From NCBI RefSeq assembly GCF_032854445.1, contig NC_088303.1:17617501-17681500 (forward strand): 64,000 bases of DNA, given 5' to 3'. Positions within the stretch are counted from its first letter, which is position 1; the number at the start of each line of letters is the position of its first letter. Source of the DNA: Liolophura sinensis. Its lineage: Eukaryota; Mollusca; Polyplacophora; Chitonida; Chitonidae. The notes under the pieces were generated by a model. The model searched no databases and was not told where the DNA came from. It was given only the letters and a program-made list of their open reading frames with translations. The translations under genes and the position numbers were made by a program. Positions 40,128-64,000 of this stretch are shown here, piece after piece.

Positions 40128-40667
40128 AAGTAGTGTAACTCCGAAAAATGAAAGCTTCATTCTGACTCAATATTTCAGCATTTTGTTATTTATAAAAAGA
40201 TGAAATGTAAGGATTTCCTTCGCTGATAAATGTGGTGTCTCACTGGCTTGAGTTAGATATCACTTTTGTTATTACACACCCCGACGTCATGACGTCACGA
40301 AAAACATTTTGTTTTATAATGTTCCAATCCGAGCTTAGGAGAATGACGTCATAATACAAGTTCAGTCAACTTTTACATTTCTTACGTCACGCAACAAGAC
40401 ACGACGTCATACAAGATGTCATGCGCGTCTGTGAAGGTCTACAGCCAAAAACATCACTGAATCTTGTTCAAATACACAAAATCACGATATTGTCAAAATC
40501 CTCACGTCTCATAGGTTATTATTTTCACCTTTCACTCGAAAAATGCTTATGATATTCAATCTTCACAGTGCAATATCCTCTATTATGCCTCCTGACGATG
40601 GCATAATAAAATGCTGAAATACTGAGTCAAAATGAAGCTTTCGGTTTTTGGAGTAGGCCTACTACTT
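40128..40667. mobile_element. 540-bp foldback/MITE-like element with 60-bp terminal inverted repeats
   Basis: 40128-40189 matches the reverse complement of 40603-40667 (shared gaaagcttcattctgactca-like core and tatttcagcatttt). The similarity may extend about 15 bp further outward. No coding sequence inside, but a cluster of CRE-like motifs at 40283-40409. Confidence 0.8.
40283..40409. promoter_or_regulatory. Cluster of CRE-like motifs
   Basis: Two perfect palindromic TGACGTCA sites (40290-40297, 40344-40351) and three related sites (CGACGTCA at 40282, TACGTCAC at 40384, CGACGTCA at 40402) within about 130 bp. TGACGTCA is the known binding site of CREB/ATF proteins. Whether it is used here is unknown. 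Confidence 0.55.
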
Positions 40668-41009
40668 GTGTATTACGATATTAATATACCACTCTTAAAC
40701 GTCAAATGACGTTTGAATTCGGCTGTGGCTAAAACATCTCAAACCATGGCCACCGCCGCTTATGTCGTCTTATGACAGAGGGGAGGATTTTAATTTTGAC
40801 AAAAAACTGCCCGTTCTCAGAGATAATAATATATACCAAAGGTTTCATTACCTGTTGGGCATACAAGTCCAGGTCTGGTGGTATTCGTAAAATCCTGTTA
40901 TAAGTCGTGACTTCAATCTGTGTTACAAGAGTTTAATTCAGAAGCTGGTCATCAAGCGCTACCCCATTAAATGACTATATTCCGAGTTTCTTACAGATGA
41001 TATCTATAA

Positions 41010-41735
41010 CAGAAGTGGATACATTTTGTCTCATTGTCATCGCCGACCTCATATAGATCATTGCAAATGGGTATCTAGCGTTCTGTATCATATTTATGTC
41101 TCTAATTCCATAGAGATGGTCATCACTGACCTCCTGTTGTTCAGTACAAATTGAATGTGAACGATATCTGGCAACCTGCATCATAGTTTTGTCTCTGATT
41201 CCATTGTGGTGGTTATCGCTAGCCCCATGTTACTCAGTGCAAATGGAACATTTACGATATCTAGCGTCCTGGCCACGTCCTGGATCACGAAGCGATCGTA
41301 GACTTAGGTCAAAAATTCAATCCTTAAACTTAATATGTTCCATTCGGTTATTTTAGCTTAAATTTGCTTTACACCAACTTGCTCAGAATTTACGTTGTCA
41401 AGCAATATTTTGATCTTGTTACGTGAGAAATAATAATTCTAAAGTGATTTGAAATTTTGACTTAAGTCTAAGAACGCTTCGTGATGCCGGGGACAGTATC
41501 ATACTTTCATTGTCTCTAATTCCATTGAAATGGTCATCACTGACCTCCTGTTGCTCAGTGCAAATAGAACGTTTACGATATCTGGTGTCCTGTATCACAC
41601 TTTCGTTGAGATGGTCATCGCTGGCCACTTATCGGTGAGGGCGAACGAAACATTTATGTTATATAAATGGCGCCCTGTACTGTGTCCTTAACAGTGACTC
41701 TAATTCCGCTGAAGTGATTATCACTGATCAGGCAA
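41010..41735. repeat. About 93-bp tandem repeat, interrupted by a MITE
   Basis: Diverged units with tctctaattccattgagatg, gtcatcactgacctcctgtt, ctcagtgcaaatngaac and acgatatctggcgtcctgta. About six copies, split by the inverted-repeat element at 41270-41492. Confidence 0.82.
41270..41492. mobile_element. MITE with terminal inverted repeats of about 37-45 bp
   Basis: Left end atcacgaagcgatcgtagac and right end inverted atcacgaagcgttcttagac, continuing through ttaggtcaaaaattcaa. About 200 bp, no coding capacity. Inserted inside one unit of the 93-bp array, so it is younger than the array. Confidence 0.82.
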
Positions 41736-44700
41736 TCTGAAGTCAGAGGATTATTTCTTATATTTGTCATAGTTGCACATGCATCTAATCTTAACCCGTG
41801 TCTAGGGGCTGTTCAAGGGTATCCATGTTTGTGACATGGGTATGGTGCTTTTATGAACTCGATTGAGATGCCGTACCTGCATGTGTTCAAGTTGAAAATT
41901 ATCCATGGACTATAAGTTTTTAATTTAAATTGGATGTCACACCTATAATATTGACTCTTTCCTATAACATGTTACCACCATTGTCCCTTATATTTACATC
42001 ATTACTTACATATTTCTTTGAGAGCTGGTGTTTTAATTTTGTTATTTTTTTTTTTTGGTCTGGGTCTTGTGATTATCGACTTGGAACGCTCCTTCATGGT
42101 CTACAGGTGATACGCGGATGTCGGACTTGACGCTTAGATCTCTAGAAGGGTAACCAGATATACATGTCTGCAATGTGCCTTCACTTTAATTTGAACTATA
42201 GTGGGTCGAAAACTGCATGGTTCACTCATGTTCTTAACTCTCATCGTTGTTATGCAAAAGTTTACGAAAGAGTATACATCAGTCCATCTAGTGTGTTCCC
42301 AAACGTTGTCGGGGCACCAAGGGACGTCACTCTCGTATCGTACTCAAAAATCCTATACATCACAAATGAAGACTAAATAATGTTTATCCACAATGTCAGA
42401 ATTTCATGGCCTAGATGAAAGCTTTACCTGATATTCTGTTTACAGCGAACCAATCAAGCCTAGCGCACAGATTTCATTCATTGGCTAAGAACATTCCTGC
42501 TTGCGTCTTTCCAACGTCGTTGAAAACAGGTAAGTGTTTCTCTCTGTCCGATTCCATCACAATTTTGTACTTTCTATAATTTCTTAGTTCTTTGGAGGTT
42601 TGTGTCAAACGTCGTTTAAGGAATTGACCTTGTGATTATTCACTCTAAGCGTCCATATTGGTTGACGGCTGAAATACGAATATTTGTTTCGACGCACAGA
42701 TTCGTGCTACCTGGCTTACAGTTGACATCTATGTCGATCAGAATGATTATATACCTGAATTCTAACTGGCTTATAAGTTTCGCCACTTGAAATTGGACAC
42801 CAGGAAAATCTCATGCCGCATGACATTCCACAGGGGGCCAATCAGGGTGCACTGCATGACATTATATTTACATTGTTATAGTATTCCAAATGGTAACCTT
42901 CAGAAGTGTTACCTGGCGCCAGGTAATGCAGTATGGAAGAGTTCTTACGAAACGAGTACAGCACTTTTATCGTCTTCAATTCGACCTTTAAAGAGGTTAA
43001 CGGACCGGTTTGCAGTGAATCCTAGGTAGAGACTAGTAGGCCTAAAACCATGTTACGCATGTTACAAGAATTCCCAGAGGGAAGTTGAGACTCTCCTTTC
43101 CGGTTTCAGGATCGCTCAACACACAAAGGTGAACAATCTTGTTTTGAAAGCTAATTCTTGCGTGAAGTATGAAGTGTCAGATGCTTTTAAAATCTCAAGA
43201 AATTGATGTTTTGAGAGCGAGTTGGTATGCTCTGACACGAAAGGTCAAACACACGTGCGTATACACATGCCCAAAAACAATAGTTTCATGTGTAAAATTG
43301 CATTGTCAAGAGGGTTGTTAGTACGATACAAAAGGTATGCGCCATGGAATGAGAATAAAATTGCCTAGAAGGCCACGAAACCGTCGACGAATGTAACTTC
43401 CGACCTGCTCGTCGGAAGGCTCTGTTACAATACTGGCATTTTCTATGGACGTCATGTCGTCTGTGAACTAGACCTTCTCCAATATCGAAAGTTCACAGTC
43501 GATTACTTGTCTAATTGGTACCTACTGACCTCATGTCAAGCGAAGGTTATCTTCAAATCATACTGAATAAGCATAGGGGCCTATCACCATGTGTCGCAAT
43601 AGATGACATCAAATGGCGTTGAAATGTTTGAATGAAATAAAACAAAGTCATATAATTGTCCAATAAAATGCTAAGTTTTATTTTGAGTTAATAGAAGAGA
43701 AGGACAATTCCACATGTAATGGTTGTTTTGCAATTCATCTACAAGTGTGAGGAGAGCGGGAGAGTAGCCAGGGGGGATAACCCACCCTGGCCGGCTGTTA
43801 TACACTAGCGTAAGGTAACGGCCTAACACTAAGAACCAGTATTATTGTTCCAACTCGGGCAGCGCCACGCGCACCTCATCAGGCTCGGGCCTACTTACAA
43901 ATATTAACATTGCACTAATACAGGTCATGTGATCGTCCCTATGAATGCCTTACGCGGAATTAACAGCAAAACATAGTATCGTTTGATTTAACCGAGGAAA
44001 TGAAGATTGGCTATGCAGCACGAGCAACGCCAGTGCCACTGTTCTCTGATTTAGACACTCCGCCTCCTTAATTTCCTTCTTTTTCTTCTCCTTTAACGGC
44101 ATCGTTGCCAAAGAAATGGCAGGGGTATGCTGGACTCCAAAAGACACTCAACGCGCACTAAAGGGATAAATCATGTAGTAATGTCTTCATTGAACCCTTG
44201 TGCATCTGCACAAACCATATGACCATCATGCCTACAGTATATGGTTCACCATAAACCACGTTTACGCCATCTTGGAATTATCTTCCCATGCATTTCGGAA
44301 ACCCGTTTTGTTGGCCAGTTTTCAAGCAAGTTTATATCTGCATGCTCTGACCTTGGTGGCAGATGGAGTTTTGTTTCAGGGAAAGTTTTCATTGAGCATT
44401 AACAACTGGGAAATATTGCAGATATTGGGAAATGTTTTTCTTGGGAAACAAAGAGATGGCTATACACAACTGGTTATTCAAGACAGAAACAAGTAGTTAT
44501 GCCAAGCAAGCACCGGTAGCTTTCATGCATTCCACTAATCAGAGCCAACAATCAGGTGCTGCGACCTCATTCCTCATTACTAAGGGAAGGTAAACAGGTT
44601 TGGTGAAGCAGTATTGTCCTTACAAAATAAAAGCCTGAGCTCCGGTGCCAGTATATATGGTGGACATCACAGATGTTTCCCTGAATACAGTCAACACTAC

Positions 44701-47700
44701 TTATCAATACCAGCGAAAATCAAATCATTGGCCAGTTGTAGCTGGAGATGATGATGCTAGCTAGCAGTTTACTGGGTGCATCTAAAGCCTAGAGCAGTCA
44801 AGACTAGGGGAGGCCAAGCCGAAAACTCAGGGTCAACACTTTGATAATTACAATGGTAGCCATGGTAACATTGTATATATGTGGCATAATTCTGACACAT
44901 TGCATTATGCTCTTATATATATATATATTTATATATATAACACACAATTGTAAACAGTTGACAGCAAACCATGGTTCACTTGTAATGCACATGGTACGAA
45001 TGTCCGCAAAAAAAAAAGAGGAAAAAAATTTTCTTGCAAACTTTGGCAGAACAGCAGTGACTGAAATATGAATAATGCACAACTGACAATCTAGACCTCT
45101 CAGGGGATCCAATTTGACCAGATGAAACTGTCCCCCCACCCTTTTTTTATCAATATTTTTCCTCTATATATTTAGTTCAGGTCCTGACACGTACGTTATT
45201 TTACACATCTACATCTTGTTATAAATAGATATTACTTACAATGAATCATGTTGAATCGAGCTTTCTCTGTATACTAACTATGTGGCCCTCCTGCTCATGT
45301 ACGTAAAAGACAAGTGATATTATACGGATGGATGGGCCTTAGGCGTATACAAAATATCAATAATTGTTGCATTATCAATATTTGAATAGTAACGTGACAT
45401 CAAAACATGACAAGTGTTATGTGATGAGCAGTGTAAAGATGGAATAACATATCTCCATGCCACGGTATTTGGTCTTTTAAAGGGGACATAACTCATTCGG
45501 AAGGCTGGTACGCTTTACAAACTTGGCCAGTGCTTGGATGGATCGTTCAGAATTTAAAACAAACAAACATGCCAAGGCAAAACAGATATACGACATGTAA
45601 TTAGAGAAAAAAATCAGCAAGGCATTTCATTATTTACAGCCCCTCCGCATTACTATAAATGATGGTATGTTTAGCGCGATATTATGCAGAAATATTCTGG
45701 TAGAGTACCCTACCTTGCCTATCTCACTTGCAGAACCTTACATCTCGTCCCCAAATCTGTGCCTTATGCCGTATTTTCATATCCACTAGTTTACAAAGCA
45801 TATGAACACATGAATTAGTGACAAGCTGTGACACACATTCATTTTAATTTACATACGAAAATTTATCCAGCTGAAATCATTCTGATTAGTTGGGACCGAA
45901 CCAATGAAAACCTCAGAAATGCCAACGTCAAAAACTGAAGTTGGACAAGAAAGGGTTTCGGTCAGTGCCATACCCTTCACAATCACTTTGATTACGCTGG
46001 ATTTAAGAATTAATTACACTAGCATGTGGATGATCCTTTTTCTTAATTGCACCTCTCTCGGTTCAAAGAATGGGTGTTGAAAGCATGCTGAGATCTGAAT
46101 GTATTCATTACAGACACAGTATTGTAACGTTGTTCATCGCGAGATCACGAGACATACAGTGTGCCGTTAATCAGCAGCCTGAAAAAGAAACTAGAGTTTC
46201 GGGCCTTCTATATTTCAGTCATCCCTGTTCAAAAACCTACATTATCCAATAAAAGATAACTTCTTTCATCACACAACAAAGACGACTGATTGCTCCAGGA
46301 ACTTTCTATAAACAGTTAATTTATAGGTATAGCCAGCCATACGTTTAACTGGACAGTCTTGTCTATATTCCCATCAATACATTCTTCTAACATACACTCA
46401 GTTCAGTACTTCTACAGCTACTGACCCCCATGCATATATTCTCGCTTGTTGTGATTTTCCATAACCAACACGGAGAATTTCGCCAACTAGGCATTTGACA
46501 TTTCAACAGTCTCCAACAAGCCTGTAAGCTCGTTTCCTCCGAGAGCCAATCGGAAGAAAGCTTACAAACTGTCGTCGTCGTCGCTGTTGTCAGTAGCCAA
46601 TCTGATTTTTACCCCATGTCATTTACCGTCTACCGATATCAAACACGGTTCTAGATATCAAATTGTCCCTTTCTTCTGTGTGCTGCTATAATGCAACAAC
46701 GTTGATGTTGTGACGTATGTGCCATAACCAGACATGAACATCAGCAAAAAATTGAAATACTCACTTTTGAAGGTTGTTCTGGCAAAGTAAGGCTTATACC
46801 CTTAGCAACTGTAACTAGGTCGAGGCTAAGCATACCCTTGGCAACTGTCATACTCAAATTTGCAAAATACTGTTAGTCATCACATGATACCCGAAACTCC
46901 CCAGCAGTAAATAATGTTAAAAAGGAAAATTAAAATAATCTGCAATAAATAAAAAAATCCACATGAAAATTCCTGAAAAAATTATGAGGGTTAACTTATA
47001 AAATGAGACCCTGCTATGTACAGTAGTATTGGACTGAAATAAATAAATGAAACGTACAAATGTTTCTATTTGAGCGAATGTGAACACATTTTTAACACAC
47101 ACCAAATTATGACAGAGATGTAAATTTTCTCTTGCGTACCTACACATATTGCACATATCGTTGAAGGTCATCTCTCATATACTACAAGCCTTGTTGCAAC
47201 AGTGCCCCATTAACAACATCATCAAGTCCGAAATTCGATATATAATTCCAGGGGGTGTAAAAACACTGTTGCCACAAAATCAAGACTTTTTTTTTTACAC
47301 AGGCAGTTTCCTCCGGTGAGAAAAAAGACACTAACTTAGAAAGATGAACTTAGCATTCAGCGTAGTTTTGAATGATACAATTGGCAATAAAAATGACAGC
47401 ATTTATACACTTTACAGTTGAACAGATTGAAAACATAATATAAATGAATAGGTTCATATTTCTAATAATCCAGGTGTGTCAAGGTCATTTGTTACCTGAA
47501 CTCAAAGGCCACTTCTGTAGTGAAAAGCTTCAGTGATTGATTTGATTTGTAAAATCCCTTGATCATAGCGGCCCTTTGACCTCACCCTTAAAGAGTGTGG
47601 GCAAGTGGACATTTTGATAGGGTCATCTTCGTCAACACTTTAAAGGGCAAATTAAATTCAGTATTACAGTGAAAACTGCTTTTGGAATTCTAAATCTGCG

Positions 47701-48149
47701 TGATTTCTAGAGCTTGGTAAGCCGTACAGGTAAGCTCTATGAACTTTGATTTCGCAGCTAACACCTTCAGCATGTGACCTTTGCCGTCATTTCTTACTAG
47801 ACGAAGATGTTTCACTAACTGGACATTATATAGTGACCAGGAAGTCATGTAGGATCTGTTTCTCAGTTAAAACAACGGTGAAAACTTCAATGACCTTAAC
47901 GTCCTGAATACAGATACACGTAGACTGATTAATTCTGATGAAAGATCATCACAGGGTGAACAAATCAGCCATGATTTTCAGGTTACGATTTGCCTGTGAC
48001 ACAAGAGACCTATTATCAAAACAGTTCTGGGTGGACACACACATTAACAGTTTGACTCCCAAAATAATTGTCAGTTTCACGTAAAATATAATAGAATAAA
48101 AGTATAACTGATAATGTACTAGTTAACCAGACTTTTCCCTTTGGTGGTG

Positions 48150-48155
48150 TTTATT
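48150..48155 (-). promoter_or_regulatory. Possible poly(A) signal for G-alpha-o
   Basis: AATAAA on the minus strand about 1.27 kb downstream of the stop codon. Such hexamers are common in this AT-rich DNA, so this is only a candidate 3' end. Confidence 0.2.
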
Positions 48156-49067
48156 CCTGGTACCCTATAACCAACAATGCGTCACCGCTGTTGGCCTAAC
48201 TGCTACAGCAGTCAGGCAAGGGTTAACTGCCCCTGAATGGCAATACCGGCCACATCACCATAGTAACTGCAGCTGGCTGTTGTGGCTGAGAGAGATCTTC
48301 CTGTCTGATCTTTTCGAACACCACCTTTACCGGAACCAGCCGACCAATCAAATCGAAGAGAACTGGCGTCCTGCCATGGCTGCTCTCTCTGACGTCAGTT
48401 AAATTAGAAGACGACATGTTTGCCACCAGCTGACACCATGTCATGTCTTCTTTCCCTGCCCCTTATCATCCCCAGCTCCCACCCCAGTACGTCTCCCCTG
48501 AAGTCAAAATCACATGGCCACAGTCTACTCACACATGGACAGAGCAAGGCAGAATTATCTCAGTGGAGGACAAGCAGCCCTTGTAAGCATGAATACCATC
48601 ACTATACCAACTACATATATTCAACACACATAAGCCAGGTAAGATTGTGCTGGAGAGCAGTACCTGGAAACAGACACAGGCATTTACATATGACACTGCC
48701 CCCAACGACTGGTAGTCCCCACACACTACAGATATCCCTCCCACCCCTCCCTTCATGCTGACAATAAGTTAGGTATGCAAGTATATACGGTCAATGACGG
48801 GTCTCTTTACGCCAGTAGGTGAGGCGCCCTCTGTAGGCCACAGTGACGATCAGCTCGCCCTTGGTCAGAGATCGCCATGCAGGCAGGCCCGGCCCTGGAC
48901 TTATTCGTCCAAGGCAGATGTCATATAATTTAGACAGTTGGTTATAAACGGTCATTAAGAGAGCAGTCAGCGTTGCCCAGTGTGCTAGACTATCGTCAGA
49001 CGGAGGCCTGTCCGACACAAGTCCAGGGGCATCTACCCCTTAAGGTCTCTGTCACAGACGATCTATG

Positions 49068-49136
49068 TATATATATATACATATATATATGTATATATCT
49101 ATGTGTATGTATGTATATATGTATATATATATATAA
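49068..49136. repeat. TA/TG microsatellite in the presumed G-alpha-o 3' UTR
   Basis: Alternating ta/tg runs (tatatatacatatatatatg and similar) about 290 bp downstream of the stop codon. Confidence 0.85.
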
Positions 49137-49421
49137 GGAGTGTTCCACTCTGAATCTGGGCACACGAGCCAATCCTCTCAGTCAGTCACACACTGCAGCT
49201 GATGCAAGATTTGTTTAGGGTTTTTTTTTCTTCATTTTAGCGTAAAAACGTTAAAATCGTAATCGTGTAATTTGCAAATGAAAGAGACGTGGGACCTCTT
49301 CGCCGAATGGTGTCGCCATGGATACCACACGAGAGATAATGAACGAGAAACTGCGCATGAAACAGTCATATTTTTTTTTTGTTCCTTCTTTTGGCAGAAC
49401 CGAGTGGTCACGTGACTGCCG

Positions 49422-63561
<14,140 letters not shown>

Positions 63562-64000
63562 CTGGAAAGCGAGAAAACGTTTCATTAGAATGAAATAAAA
63601 CAGAACTCAGAATACTAAACGTCATCAAGCCACTCAAACATAGTAAACAGTTGCAACTGTCCTTATTTTTATTCTGAACTGAGAATAAGTTATTAGTTCT
63701 ACCCTTTTAATAAGTTATAAATTATTCAGAAGAAATCTGGAAACAATTCGCCCTTGCGCGTGCTTGTGTAGATAATAGAATCTCACCATTGTGAAATCAA
63801 ATGTTACAAATTACTCAAAAGAAATCAAGAAACAGTTCGCTTTTGTGCATGACGGCGTAGATACATAGAACTCACCACTGTGAGATCAAATGTTAGACAT
63901 TAGGAAACAATTCGACCTTGTGCGTGCTTGTGTAGTTCTAAAAAACACAGTTGATTCCATAATGGTGAGTTCCATTGACTGGGTCATGAATTGGTTTGTC

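Larger units (their letters stand above)
36951..49421. other. Intergenic region between WDR59 and the G-alpha-o gene
   Basis: About 12.5 kb. Contains the SINE at 37890, tRNA-like element at 38735, foldback element at 40128, 93-bp array with MITE at 41010-41735, and AT microsatellite at 44917-44940. Part near 48-49.4 kb should be the G-alpha-o 3' UTR. Open frames of 65-113 codons occur (for example 42164, 42787, 44200, 48420) but none shows a family motif or repeat-free conserved look; I treat them as chance. Confidence 0.6.

Noticed and set aside
42787-43029. 80-codon plus frame in intergenic DNA with mixed composition
   Set aside because: No recognisable motif, no splice or start evidence; length is within chance for this region.
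48223-48444. 73-codon minus frame downstream of the G-alpha-o stop, considered as an alternative last exon
   Set aside because: It has no similarity to G-alpha exon 8, lacks the TCAT motif and the C-terminal tail.

Overview
This is eukaryotic genomic DNA, almost certainly from a mollusc (bivalve or gastropod). The reasons are intron-rich metazoan genes with close protein matches, AT-rich non-coding DNA, and many tRNA-derived SINEs of the type common in molluscan genomes. No bacterial operons, CRISPR arrays or rRNA genes are visible. Most open frames longer than 60 codons are chance frames in introns, repeats or transposon remnants.

Two genes explain nearly all the convincing coding sequence, and both lie on the minus strand. 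(1) WDR59, a GATOR2 subunit in amino-acid sensing upstream of mTORC1, runs from its start codon at 35976 down to 1466. I could place 25 coding-exon positions, one of which has two alternative exons, with consistent splice phases. They cover the WD40 propeller, the RWD domain and most of the C-terminal helical region. The last zinc-binding exon(s) lie beyond position 1. (2) A Go-type G-protein alpha subunit (GNAO1 orthologue) runs from beyond 64000 to its stop codon at 49422. Exons equivalent to vertebrate exons 3-8 are present; exons 1-2 are off the window.

Layout: 1-36 kb holds the WDR59 exons and repeat-loaded introns. These carry a broken LINE with an internal 26-copy 36-bp expansion, SINEs, minisatellites, and a dead Tc1-like transposase beside exon 2. 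36-49 kb is intergenic DNA with at least three terminal-inverted-repeat elements, one of which encloses a cluster of CRE-like motifs. 49-64 kb holds the G-alpha-o exons separated by introns with 31-bp and 51-bp minisatellites and more SINEs.

The most notable points are: a pair of phase-matched, similar WDR59 exons that look mutually exclusive; an additional 99-nt in-frame exon; the frame-preserving 12-codon expansion inside the LINE ORF; a one-base frameshift in G-alpha-o exon 4, which is either a sequence error or rescued by a nearby acceptor; and two local duplications that copied WDR59 3' splice sites.
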